Of a DNA stretch of 64,000 nucleotides, positions 51,587 through 60,620 are shown piece after piece. The DNA is taken from the NCBI GenBank assembly GCA_964552205.1, contig CAZKFT010000001.1, positions 105,494 through 169,493 of the forward strand, given 5' to 3'. A model generated the notes under the pieces. The model saw nothing but the letters and a program-made list of their open reading frames with translations. It did not search any database and was not told the DNA's origin. The number at the start of each line of letters is the position of its first letter. Position 1 is the stretch's first letter. Position numbers and translations under genes: made by a program. The DNA comes from JAIVGZ01 sp964552205 (GTDB lineage Bacteria; Pseudomonadota; Gammaproteobacteria; Natronospirales; JAIVGZ01).

Positions 51587-52374
51587 AGGTGAGTTTCGAC
51601 CCGGACATCAGCTTGCCGGAGGTTGATTCGCACTTGCAAGCGGAGGCGGCAGTGCTGGTGGCCGCCGCACCGCGGGTAAGAACCCAGAAGGTGACTTTGG
51701 CGGGTCGCCCGGCTTGGTTGAAGCGCGCAATCCAACAGCCCAGTCAGGTCATACTGGCCCTCAGGGCACTTCTTTTCGCATCTCGAGTTGGTGCGGCGCG
51801 TTGGTTGACGCTGCCTGAGGGTGGGGCTGCCCAGCTGGACAGGGAGCTACGCCGTATTGCGTGGTTGAGCGAGCAGGGCGTGAGGGTACCGTCGGTGCTT
51901 GCTCATGGTGATGGTTGGATGATGCTTGAGGATTGCGGCGTGTCGATCCGGGACCTGATGCCGCGGTTTGGTCTACACGAGCGCTTGCCGCTGTTGCAGG
52001 GTGTCCTGGAAGACATGGAATCATTGCATGCCCTTGGGGTTTGGCATGGTGGTGGCCAAATCAAGAACACCACCCTCCTGAACGAGCAACGGACACTCAT
52101 CGACTTCGAGGACGGGTTCGGTGACGACGCGGACTTGCTGGATTTGCAGGCCAGGGACCTGTTCTTGTTTCTCACTTCGTGTTCGGAATGGGTGCCCGCG
52201 TCCACGCTGGAGGAATTCGTACAGCACTACGCGGCACGGGAAAGTGGCATGATGGTTGCTGTCCGCGCTCATCAGATTTCAGCTTTTCTTAACGGGCAAT
52301 GGACGCGGATTCTGCCCGGTGGAGACGTGCGCTGTTCCCGGGCGGCGGCGCGAGCTTTGCAACGTGTCAGCTGA
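51583..52374 (+). CDS. Kinase-like protein (lipopolysaccharide-kinase/InaA type) with altered catalytic loop
   Basis: 263 residues from ATG 51583. The fold pattern is of bacterial LPS/Kdo kinases: LDRELRRIAWLSEQGVRVPSVLAHGDGWMMLEDCG (N-lobe, hinge) and the catalytic loop LHALGVWHGGGQIKNTTLL, followed by LIDFEDGF in place of DFG. In canonical kinases the loop is HxDxxxxN. Here HGGGQIKN has Gly where Asp is expected, while Lys-Asn and the metal-binding DFED remain. Activity is therefore uncertain. It is coupled to the DJ-1 gene; its last 8 bp overlap the convergent glutamate dehydrogenase gene. Confidence 0.72.
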   Translation: MKVSFDPDISLPEVDSHLQAEAAVLVAAAPRVRTQKVTLAGRPAWLKRAIQQPSQVILALRALLFASRVGAARWLTLPEGGAAQLDRELRRIAWLSEQGVRVPSVLAHGDGWMMLEDCGVSIRDLMPRFGLHERLPLLQGVLEDMESLHALGVWHGGGQIKNTTLLNEQRTLIDFEDGFGDDADLLDLQARDLFLFLTSCSEWVPASTLEEFVQHYAARESGMMVAVRAHQISAFLNGQWTRILPGGDVRCSRAAARALQRVS

Positions 52375-55300
52375 CGGCTTCGGCCCGTAGTTGCGCAAGC
52401 TTCCGTACTTCGCTCAAGGCAACAGATAGCGTGGCGAAATCATGCCCGCCCGCGCTTCTCATGTCACCTACCAGTCGCGCCATGTGGGCCACTGCCTCTG
52501 CGTTGTGCGCGAGCCAAGCGTCCAAACGCTCCATGGGGGACTTCTTTGCCGCTCCGGACAGAATCTGTGCGGTGAGCGTGCGTTGTTGGGTATATAAATC
52601 ATCCCGCAATGCAGATCGCGCGATGGCGTGCCAATGGCCGCCAACTGGAAGCGATTCAATCTGGTCGCGCAACCACCCTAGACCAAGCTCATGGCCTAGC
52701 CGGAAGTAAACCGACGCTGTCTCTGCGATTGCAATTTTTGCGCCCGCGGTGACCTCAACCAGGTCCAGCGCAGGGTATAGGACATTGAGGGCAGCGATGT
52801 TGTGCGCGAGCTTTTGCGGCGTACCGAAGCCGACATATTGCTCTACTCGCTCGTCGAACACGCGTACATCCGACTCCGAGAGAACGCCTGGAAGTGCAGC
52901 TGTCAGGTCCGCGATTCCCGGCTGGAACCGTTTGACAGCGCGCGCAATGTCCAAGCTGCCGCGGCGCGCGAGCATGCGATGGGTGGCGTGCTTTATTAAC
53001 CGCTGGGTCTGGACCACGACGGCGGTTTGTACGCTGGAAGGAACCTGGTTGTCCAAATTTTCGATGGACTTCCAAAGCGATCGCATGTCGTAAATTTCCC
53101 GCGCAATCGTGTAGGCCCGTGCAACGGCAGAAGCGTCGCGCCCGCTCTCTTCCTGCATGCGGTGGCCGAAGGTCGGGCCCATGCGATTCACCATGCTGTT
53201 GGTGATGTTGGTTGCGATGATTTCCCGCCGCAGCCGGTGCGATTGCATCTGCTTGCGGTAGGGCTTGCGCAGGCGCTCGGGAAAGTACGCTTCCAGTTCA
53301 TCACGCAGGAAGGAGTCTTCCGGTACATCGGAAGCCAACAGCGCATCGTAAAGCGTGATCTTTGCGTAGGCCAAGAGAAGCGATAGCTCGGGACGGGTGA
53401 GCCCGCGACCTGCTGCACGCCGCTGGGCGATGTCATCATCCACCGGTAGGTATTCCAGTGCACGGTTCAGGTTGCCGCTGCGTTCCAGTACGCGGATGAG
53501 GTAGGCGTGCTCCTCGATACGCGAGGGGGCCTGATCTTCAACGACGGTCAGCGCCTGGGTCTGCATGTAGTTGTTGCGCAGCACCAGCGAACTTACCTCG
53601 TCCGTCATCTCCGCCAGCATTTGATTGCGCTTCTTCTCCGACAGCTTGCCTTGGGAGGCGATGGCATTGAAGAGAATCTTGATGTTCACCTCGTGGTCAG
53701 AACAGTCCACACCCGCAGAGTTGTCGATGAAGTCAGTGTTCACTCGGCCACCTTGCATGGCGTATTCGATGCGCCCGCGTTGGGTCATACCCAGGTTGCC
53801 GCCTTCACCAATGACCCGACACCTGAGTTCCTCACCATTCACGCGGATGGCATCGTTGGCACGATCGCCGACCTCGACATTGGATTCCTCGGACGACTTC
53901 ACATAAGTGCCGATGCCGCCGTTCCAAAGCAAATCAACAGGCGATTTGAGGAGTGCGCGCATCAGTTCCTGTGGTGTCACGCTGTGCTGGGTGAGTCCTA
54001 GCCATTCGCGGATTTCGTCAGAGAGTCTGATGCTCTTGGCGGCGCGCGGGAACACGCCACCACCCTTGGAAATCAACGACGCGTCGTAATCTGCCCAGCT
54101 TGAGCGGGGCAGTTTGAATAGCCGCTCACGTTCCTTGAAGCTTTTCTCGGGATTCGGGTCCGGGTCCAGGAAGATATGGCGGTGGTCGAAGGCGGCCTTG
54201 AGCTTGATGTGCCTCGACAGCAGCATACCGTTGCCGAAGACATCGCCGGACATGTCGCCAACGCCAACAACAGTGAAATCGGTGGTCTGGGTATTGATGC
54301 CGATCTCGCGGAAGTGGCGTTTGACCGACTCCCAGGCACCCTTCGCGGTGATACCCATCTTCTTGTGGTCGTAGCCATTGGAACCGCCGGAAGCGAAGGC
54401 GTCGCCCATCCAGAAGCCGTATTCAAGGGAAATGCCGTTGGCAATGTCCGAGAAAGTTGCCGTGCCTTTGTCGGCGGCGACGACCAGGTAGGGGTCATCG
54501 TCGTCATGGCGAACGACCTTCACCGGCGGTACAACCTTGTCATCCACCAGGTTGTCGGTGATGTCCAACATGCCACGGATGAAAGTGCTGTAGCACGCGA
54601 CCACTTCCTCCATCAGCGCTTCGCGGCTGTCTCCCGCAGGTGGGCGCTTGACCACGAATCCGCCCTTCGCGCCGACCGGTACAATCAGCGTGTTCTTCAC
54701 GCTTTGCGCCTTCATCAGGCCGAGGACCTCTGTGCGGAAATCTTCGCGCCGGTCTGACCACCGCAGCCCGCCTCTTGCAACCTTGCCACCGCGCAAGTGG
54801 ACACCTTCCACTCTGGGGGAGTAGACCCAGATTTCGTACATGGGTCGTGGCAAGGGCAATTCTGGAATGCGCGATGGGTCGAACTTGAAAGAGATGTAGC
54901 TCTTCCAGCCACCCTCTTCGTCGGTTTGGTAAAAATTGGTCCGCAATGTTGCCATGATGACGCCGTAGAACCCGCGCAGGATGCGGTCCTCGTCCAGACT
55001 GGCAACAGATTCCAAAGCTGCTTCAATGTTGCGGATGTATTCGGCAGCTGCCTTGTCTGCCTCCTTGCGCCCCCCGGGCTGGAACCGAGCCTCGAACAGT
55101 GCTACCAACTGGGTGGCGATGCTGGTGTTGGCGCACAGCGTCTGTTCCATGTATTGCTGCGAGAAGGGCAGCCCGGTCTGCAGCAGGTATTTGCAGTAGG
55201 CACGCAACACGGCGGTCTGTCGCCAGGACAGACCGGCACCGAGCACCAGCTTGTTGAAGCTGTCATTCTCGGCATCCCCGCGCCAAATTCGGTAAAACGC

Positions 55301-57193
55301 TTCCTGGAAGTGGTCACGCACCTCTTCGACCGGTCGGTTTCCGGTGTAACCCATGTCGAAGTCCTGTATCCAGAACACCTTGCCCGGGAGCTCCAGGTCA
55401 TAGGGGCGCTCACTGATGACCCTGAGTCCCATGTTCTCCAGCATGGGAAGGGCTTCCGACAAAGGCAGGGGCTCGTTCTTGTGGAAAATCTTGAAGCGCA
55501 GAATGCCCTCGGGGTTCTTCTGTGGCTTGTACAGCGACTGCGGCAGAATCATGCCGCGTTTCAGCTTGTCCAGGCGTTCGACATCGAATGCCGCGGCTTT
55601 CGGGGTGACATCGTCAATGTAAGCAGGCGGGAAATACGGTCCGTATTCGCGGAACAGTTGCAGCCCGTGTTCCTCGTCGAACTTCGCCACCAAAGCATCA
55701 CGCAACTCGTCGTGCCAGGACCTGACCGCATCCGCGAGTTTTTGTTCGATGGCGCGAACATCCGGCCGCACACCGGAACCCGGTCGTGTGCGTACGATGA
55801 CATGCAGGCGCGCGAGGACCGATTCGGAGAGATAAGGCTGGGACTCGATGCTTTCGCCCTGCAACGCTTCCATCAACACAGACTGGATACGCTCGCGAAT
55901 CTGGGTGTTGTAGCGATCGCGTGGCACGAACACCAGGCAGGACCAGAAGCGCCCGAAGCCGTCGCGACGCATGAACAGGCGGGTTCGCTGGCGTTCCTGC
56001 AGTTGCACGATGCCGAGCGCGATGTCATGCAACTCGTCCACGGAACACTGGAACAATTCATCCCGTGGATAGGTTTCCAGGATGTTGAGTAGCGCTTTAC
56101 CCGCATGGCTGGCGGCTGGCAGGCCTGAGCGCACGATGATCTGCTGCACCTTCTGTTTCAGGAGCGGGATGTCTCGCGGGCTCTTGTTATAGGCAGAGGA
56201 GGTGAACAGGCCGAGGAAACGCATCTCTCCGGAGACCTGACCCTGTGCGTCGAACAGTTTGACGCCAATGTAGTCGAGATATCCCGGCCGGTGGACGGTC
56301 GCAACCGAGTTGGCCTTGGTGATGACCAGGAGTTCCTGCTTGCGCGCGCGAGCACGGGCCTCCTTCGGCACGATATTGGGCGCCGGACTGTCTGAAGTCT
56401 CACGCAGGATGCCCAGGCCTGAGCCGGGTACTACACGCAGTACATCGTCTTCCCCTTCACGAACGAGGTCATACCGCCGCACCCCGAGAAAGGTGAAATG
56501 GTCGTTCTCAAGCCACTCCAGGAATCGCTTCCCTTCCTCCAGCTCCGCCGCTTTGAGCGGTGGGGGATTCGTGTCCAGCGAAACGCGCAGCGCATTGCAT
56601 GAGGCGCGCATTTCGGCCCAATCCTCGACAGAGGCACGAACATCGGAAAGAACCTTGCGGATATCCTGCTCGAGTGCCACGAGCTTTTCCGGCTCCGTCT
56701 GCCGGTCGACCTCGATGTGCATGAACGATTCTGTGATGGCGTCATCAGCAGCTTCGTTGGGTGCCAGTACTTCGATGAGGCTGCCGTTGGCGTCACGGCG
56801 AACGCGGAAAATCGGGTGGACCGTGAGGTGCACCATCAGGCCATGTCGGTTGAGCACCATGCCCAGGGAGTCAACCAGGAAGGGCATGTCGTCATTCACC
56901 ATCTCCACGATGGTGTGCGTGGAACGCCAGCCGTCCTTTTTCCTGCTCGGGTTGTAAACGCGCAGGATGGGTGTCTGTGGTTTGCGCTTTACGGACAGCG
57001 CGAGGTGCCGGATGGCAGCGCCATGCAGGTCTTCGGGAGGCAGGGCCGCGAGGTCATCGAACGCAGTGGCTCGATAGTACTGACGGATGAAGGCATCGCG
57101 CATCCTACGATGTTCTTCATCCAGGTTCGGGTCGATGAGCCCGACCACCTCGTCGAGCAGGGAGGCTTTCGGGTCCTCGAACTTCTTGGCCAT
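52367..57193 (-). CDS. NAD-dependent glutamate dehydrogenase, 180-kDa class
   Basis: 1608 residues, the length of the large NAD-GDH family (GdhB/RocG-unrelated, Streptomyces/Pseudomonas type). An N-terminal regulatory half (ACT-like segments) precedes the catalytic core: KVARGGLRWSDRREDFRTEVLGLMKAQSVKNTLIVPVGAKGGFV (glutamate-binding Lys), VVGVGDMSGDVFGNGMLLS (NAD site) and GGVFPRAAKSI. It converts glutamate to 2-oxoglutarate and ammonia. Upstream on the same strand lie the 2-oxoacid dehydrogenase genes, fitting an amino-acid catabolic region. TATAGAAT in the 39-bp gap may be its own promoter. Confidence 0.95.
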   Translation of the reverse strand: MAKKFEDPKASLLDEVVGLIDPNLDEEHRRMRDAFIRQYYRATAFDDLAALPPEDLHGAAIRHLALSVKRKPQTPILRVYNPSRKKDGWRSTHTIVEMVNDDMPFLVDSLGMVLNRHGLMVHLTVHPIFRVRRDANGSLIEVLAPNEAADDAITESFMHIEVDRQTEPEKLVALEQDIRKVLSDVRASVEDWAEMRASCNALRVSLDTNPPPLKAAELEEGKRFLEWLENDHFTFLGVRRYDLVREGEDDVLRVVPGSGLGILRETSDSPAPNIVPKEARARARKQELLVITKANSVATVHRPGYLDYIGVKLFDAQGQVSGEMRFLGLFTSSAYNKSPRDIPLLKQKVQQIIVRSGLPAASHAGKALLNILETYPRDELFQCSVDELHDIALGIVQLQERQRTRLFMRRDGFGRFWSCLVFVPRDRYNTQIRERIQSVLMEALQGESIESQPYLSESVLARLHVIVRTRPGSGVRPDVRAIEQKLADAVRSWHDELRDALVAKFDEEHGLQLFREYGPYFPPAYIDDVTPKAAAFDVERLDKLKRGMILPQSLYKPQKNPEGILRFKIFHKNEPLPLSEALPMLENMGLRVISERPYDLELPGKVFWIQDFDMGYTGNRPVEEVRDHFQEAFYRIWRGDAENDSFNKLVLGAGLSWRQTAVLRAYCKYLLQTGLPFSQQYMEQTLCANTSIATQLVALFEARFQPGGRKEADKAAAEYIRNIEAALESVASLDEDRILRGFYGVIMATLRTNFYQTDEEGGWKSYISFKFDPSRIPELPLPRPMYEIWVYSPRVEGVHLRGGKVARGGLRWSDRREDFRTEVLGLMKAQSVKNTLIVPVGAKGGFVVKRPPAGDSREALMEEVVACYSTFIRGMLDITDNLVDDKVVPPVKVVRHDDDDPYLVVAADKGTATFSDIANGISLEYGFWMGDAFASGGSNGYDHKKMGITAKGAWESVKRHFREIGINTQTTDFTVVGVGDMSGDVFGNGMLLSRHIKLKAAFDHRHIFLDPDPNPEKSFKERERLFKLPRSSWADYDASLISKGGGVFPRAAKSIRLSDEIREWLGLTQHSVTPQELMRALLKSPVDLLWNGGIGTYVKSSEESNVEVGDRANDAIRVNGEELRCRVIGEGGNLGMTQRGRIEYAMQGGRVNTDFIDNSAGVDCSDHEVNIKILFNAIASQGKLSEKKRNQMLAEMTDEVSSLVLRNNYMQTQALTVVEDQAPSRIEEHAYLIRVLERSGNLNRALEYLPVDDDIAQRRAAGRGLTRPELSLLLAYAKITLYDALLASDVPEDSFLRDELEAYFPERLRKPYRKQMQSHRLRREIIATNITNSMVNRMGPTFGHRMQEESGRDASAVARAYTIAREIYDMRSLWKSIENLDNQVPSSVQTAVVVQTQRLIKHATHRMLARRGSLDIARAVKRFQPGIADLTAALPGVLSESDVRVFDERVEQYVGFGTPQKLAHNIAALNVLYPALDLVEVTAGAKIAIAETASVYFRLGHELGLGWLRDQIESLPVGGHWHAIARSALRDDLYTQQRTLTAQILSGAAKKSPMERLDAWLAHNAEAVAHMARLVGDMRSAGGHDFATLSVALSEVRKLAQLRAEAVS

Positions 57194-57232
57194 TTCAACT
57201 CCGAAGGTTGAGTGGCCGTTATTCTATACCTG

Positions 57233-58471
57233 TTAGTAAGGTTTCTGTAGGTCTGCGATCATCGCCGCGAGGAATCGGCACGCCTCACCACCGGTGATGC
57301 AGCGGTGGTCGAAGGTGAGCGAGATCGGAATGCGCTTGTGGGTTTCGATGCCTCCGAGCACGGGCACCACATCGTGGCGGATGCCACCGGTGCCGACGAT
57401 GGTCACCTGCGGGGGTACCACCACGGGTGTCGCGTAACGCCCAGCCATCATGCCGAAGTTGGAGAGGGTGATGGTGGGGTCCTTCATCTGAGCCGGAGAG
57501 ACCGTGCGCTCCCGTGTTGCGACCTTGATTTCATTGATGGCCGCTCGCAAACCGCCGGCATCCAGGCTCTCAACCCCCCTGAGGACAGGGACAATGAGCC
57601 CGTCCGGGGTATCCACGGCCATGGCAAGGTCGACATGCTCATGCAGGGTCCGGACCTGCTCCTCGCCGTTGTACCAGGCATTCAGGCCGGGTTCCGCACG
57701 GCAGCCAGCCACAATGGCCCGGATGACGCGACCGGTGATGTCCTGGCCCGGCATCCAGCCGTGGATGTCCGCGTCATCAAACAGCGTGCAGGGCATCACG
57801 GAGTCGCGGGAGAGGCTCATGCTCTGGTGCATGGCACGACGGGGACCGCGTAGCTTCTCGGGCACGCCATAGGTCACATCATCGCGCCGCGCAGCCGGTG
57901 TCCAGGCCGGGGTGCTCGGGGACGAGGAAGATGCCTGTCCACCACCACCTGAAGCGGCACTGCGCACATCTTTGGCGGTGACAACACCAGCCCGGCCGCT
58001 CGGCTGGCAGCGAGCGATATCCACGCCCATTTCGCGCGCCAGCGCACGCGCAGATGGCGCTGCTTTGACCGGCGCCTTGCCACGGCGCTGGCGGCCGATG
58101 ATGGCAGTTTCCTCCAGCACATCATCGGAGGTAGGCATATTACCAACCACCGTGCCGCTGTCTTCTTTCACCGCTACTTTGGCTTCTTTGGCTGGCTTCT
58201 CGGCCTTCGCCGGTGCGGGCTTTTCAGCAGTACCACCCTCGATATCAAAATCGACCAATGGGTCGTGCGTGGGGATGACATCGCCCTCCGCTCCGTAGAG
58301 CTTGGCGATACGCCCGGTCCACGGCGAGGGCACATCCACCACGGCTTTTGCGGTCTCTACTGAAACAAGCGGCTGGTCAACCTTGACCATGTCGCCGACC
58401 TTCACATGCCAAGTGACGATTTCCGCTTCCGGCAGGCCTTCACCCAGGTCGGGCAATATGAAAGTCTTCAT
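57233..58471 (-). CDS. 2-oxoacid dehydrogenase E2 acyltransferase
   Basis: 412 residues. A single lipoyl domain (residues 1-78; lipoyl Lys42 in VETAKAVVDVP), an Ala/Lys/Glu-rich linker, an E3-binding domain (about 133-172: APSARALAREMGVDIARCQPSGRAGVVTAKDV) and the acyltransferase core (about 215-412). The usual active-site motif DHRxxDG appears as DHRCITGG, so Thr stands where Asp is common; His is kept. One lipoyl domain and context with amino-acid catabolism favour a branched-chain 2-oxoacid complex, but pyruvate cannot be excluded. It is last in the E1a-E1b-E2 operon; no E3 gene is in the window. Confidence 0.9.
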   Translation of the reverse strand: MKTFILPDLGEGLPEAEIVTWHVKVGDMVKVDQPLVSVETAKAVVDVPSPWTGRIAKLYGAEGDVIPTHDPLVDFDIEGGTAEKPAPAKAEKPAKEAKVAVKEDSGTVVGNMPTSDDVLEETAIIGRQRRGKAPVKAAPSARALAREMGVDIARCQPSGRAGVVTAKDVRSAASGGGGQASSSSPSTPAWTPAARRDDVTYGVPEKLRGPRRAMHQSMSLSRDSVMPCTLFDDADIHGWMPGQDITGRVIRAIVAGCRAEPGLNAWYNGEEQVRTLHEHVDLAMAVDTPDGLIVPVLRGVESLDAGGLRAAINEIKVATRERTVSPAQMKDPTITLSNFGMMAGRYATPVVVPPQVTIVGTGGIRHDVVPVLGGIETHKRIPISLTFDHRCITGGEACRFLAAMIADLQKPY

Positions 58472-58474
58472 GGA

Positions 58475-59452
58475 TCAGGTCTCCAGCGTCTTGCGGATCG
58501 CGTTGGTGATTCGGTTCACGCTCGGCATGTAATCGTGTTCCAGCTTGAACAGCGGCATAGGGGTGTCGTACCCGCCGACGCGCTGTATGGGTGCGTGCAG
58601 GAAGAACAGGCCCTTGTCTGCGACGATGGCAGCGACTTCCGCGCCGACCCCGCAACTCACCGGCGCCTCGTGGACGATCACCAGACGCCCGGTCTTTTCC
58701 ACCGACTCGAGGATGGTGTCCGCATCGATGGGGCTGATAGTGGCAAGGTCAATCACTTCACAGCTGATGCCTTCGGCTTCGAGTTCCTTGGCCGTTTTCA
58801 GTGTCTCGAAAATCATCGCGCCCCAACTGACCAGCGTGACATCGTCGCCTTCTTTGAGGATGAAGCAGGTATCCAGCGGCAGTGCTTCGCCGTTGTCCTC
58901 GACATTCTGCTTGTTCATACGGTACATGCGGGTCGGTTCGAGGAACACCACAGGATCCGGGTCGCGAATGGAGGCGAGCAGCAGTCCATAGGCGCGCGAC
59001 GGCGAGGAGGGCATCACGCAGCGGATGCCCGGCATGTGCGCGAAGAAGGCCTCGTTCGACTCTGAGTGGTGCTCCGGTGCGTGGATGCCGCCACCGGACG
59101 GTGCGCGCAACACCATGGGCACATGGATGCGACCCCGGGTGCGGCTACGCAAGCGGCCAGCATGGTTGATCATCTGGTCCACCGCCGGATAGATGAAGCC
59201 GGAGAACTGGATTTCGGCAATGGGCTTCAATCCCTGAGCTGCCATGCCGATGGAAACACCGGCAATCAAGGCCTCTGCCAAGGGTGTATCCAGCACGCGC
59301 TCGGTCCCGAAGCGCTCCTGCAGGCCTGCGGTGGCACGGAACACGCCGCCGTTCACCCCGACATCCTCGCCCAGCACGATGACAGAGTCGTCGTGCTCCA
59401 TTTCCCAGGCCATCGCCATGTTGATGGCATCGATGAGCGTGACATTAGCCAT
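58475..59452 (-). CDS. 2-oxoacid dehydrogenase E1 component, beta subunit
   Basis: 325 residues from ATG 59452, which overlaps the E1-alpha stop by 8 bp. Transketolase-like pyrimidine-binding domain: VTLIDAINMAMAWEMEHDDSVIVLGEDVGVNGGVFRATAGLQERFG (Glu that activates thiamine), IAEIQFSGFIYPAVDQMINHAGR, then the C-terminal domain VTLVSWGAMIFETLKTAKELEAEGISCEVIDLATISPID. It pairs with E1-alpha to decarboxylate the 2-oxoacid. Confidence 0.94.
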   Translation of the reverse strand: MANVTLIDAINMAMAWEMEHDDSVIVLGEDVGVNGGVFRATAGLQERFGTERVLDTPLAEALIAGVSIGMAAQGLKPIAEIQFSGFIYPAVDQMINHAGRLRSRTRGRIHVPMVLRAPSGGGIHAPEHHSESNEAFFAHMPGIRCVMPSSPSRAYGLLLASIRDPDPVVFLEPTRMYRMNKQNVEDNGEALPLDTCFILKEGDDVTLVSWGAMIFETLKTAKELEAEGISCEVIDLATISPIDADTILESVEKTGRLVIVHEAPVSCGVGAEVAAIVADKGLFFLHAPIQRVGGYDTPMPLFKLEHDYMPSVNRITNAIRKTLET

Positions 59453-60524
59453 GATGCTTGGACTCCTCGATGGCCATCTCACGCTGCTCGCGCAGCGACT
59501 GCGGCATATTCTCGAACATGTGGTCGAACATGGACTCCACCGGCGGCTTGCCGGTCTCAAGATAGACCTTCACCGCTTCATCCACCTGTTCTGCACAGGC
59601 CTCCAGCAATTCATCTTCCTGCTTCTTGGTCCACCACTTCTTGTCCATGATGTATTTGCGGATGCGAATCATCGGCTCGTTCTTTTCCGCGGCCTTCACC
59701 TCGGCTTCCTTGCGGTAGCGCCGCGCGTCATCCGCAGTGGTGTGGTCGGACAAACGGTAAGTCATGGCTTCGATCAGTGTCGGGCCCTTGCCGCCGCGCG
59801 CTTTGGCGAGTGCTTTGTCCATGGCATCGCGCATCGCGAGAATGTCGTTGCCATCCACTTGGATGCCTTCAAAGCCGCCAGCAATCGCCTTCTGCGCCAG
59901 CGTCTCGCAGCTGGTCTGCAGTTCCAGTGGTACGGAAATGGCCCAACGATTGTTGGCGACCACGAACACCACCGGCAGATTCCAAGCGCCGGCCGCATTC
60001 AATGATTCGTAAAAATCGCCTTGCGAGGTGCCGCCGTCGCCGATGACGGAGACTGCCACACGCTTTTCCTTGCGGTACTTGAACGCCATGGCTGCGCCGG
60101 TGGCATGGTGATATTGGGTCGCGATGGGTACGCACCAGGGGAAGTCATGCTTGGGGCCCGCGAAGTCATTGCCGCGTTCGTCGCCGCCCCAGAACAGCAG
60201 GACATCTTCCATCTTCACCCCGCGCATGAACTGCGCGCCGTACTCGCGGTACATGGGGAAGAACGCATCTTCCGGTTTCATCGCCGCCCCGATGCCCACA
60301 TGGGTCGCTTCGTGGCCCAGGCAGGACGCATAGGTGCCGAGCTGACCGGTCCGCTGCAGGGCAATGGCCTTGCGGTCGAAGGTACGGACCAGCGTCATCA
60401 CTCGGTACATGGCCAGGACCTGTTCCTTGTCGGAAGCGATCTTGGGCAGGTTCTTGGAGACGGGTTTTCCTGTGGGATCAAGATACTGGACGTGCTTGAT
60501 CTCGAACTTGGCTGATATCGTCAA
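59445..60524 (-). CDS. 2-oxoacid dehydrogenase E1 component, alpha subunit
   Basis: 359 residues. TTG 60524 is chosen because GGGAG lies eight bases upstream; GTG 60530 is the alternative. MYRVMTLVRTFDRKAIALQRTGQLGTYASCLGHEATHVGIG is the E1-alpha opening. The thiamine-diphosphate motif is VIGDGGTSQGDFYESLNAAGAWNLPVVFVVANN, and the phospho-loop region YRLSDHTTADDARRYR follows. The long open frame to 61190 runs antisense through kynA and is not coding. It is divergent from kynA. Confidence 0.93.
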   Translation of the reverse strand: MTISAKFEIKHVQYLDPTGKPVSKNLPKIASDKEQVLAMYRVMTLVRTFDRKAIALQRTGQLGTYASCLGHEATHVGIGAAMKPEDAFFPMYREYGAQFMRGVKMEDVLLFWGGDERGNDFAGPKHDFPWCVPIATQYHHATGAAMAFKYRKEKRVAVSVIGDGGTSQGDFYESLNAAGAWNLPVVFVVANNRWAISVPLELQTSCETLAQKAIAGGFEGIQVDGNDILAMRDAMDKALAKARGGKGPTLIEAMTYRLSDHTTADDARRYRKEAEVKAAEKNEPMIRIRKYIMDKKWWTKKQEDELLEACAEQVDEAVKVYLETGKPPVESMFDHMFENMPQSLREQREMAIEESKHHG

Positions 60525-60539
60525 GGACACTACTCCCTC

Positions 60540-60560
60540 GGTTAGAATGCGGATTCTACC
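60540..60560. promoter_or_regulatory. Palindrome between the E1-alpha and kynA genes
   Basis: GGTTAGAAT-GCGG-ATTCTACC is a near-perfect inverted repeat with TAGAAT on both strands. It may be an operator for divergent catabolic genes or overlapping -10 boxes. Its regulator is unknown. Confidence 0.45.
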
Positions 60561-60580
60561 AAATCGGGAAGCGATATCCC

Positions 60581-60605
60581 GTAGGAGTGGCCCTCTGGCC
60601 GCGAA
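60581..60605 (+). repeat. REP element immediately upstream of kynA
   Basis: GTAGGAGTGG, stem GTGGCC/GGCCGC-like, ending GCGAA. It has the same head-stem-tail form as the REPs at 33499. The kynA ribosome site (TAGGAGG at 60610-60616) begins five bases later, so the element sits in the kynA leader. Confidence 0.75.
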
Positions 60606-60620
60606 GGAGTAGGAGGCACG

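Noticed and set aside
54797..56092. 431-codon plus-strand frame
   Set aside because: Antisense to the NAD-glutamate dehydrogenase, which is conserved along its whole length.
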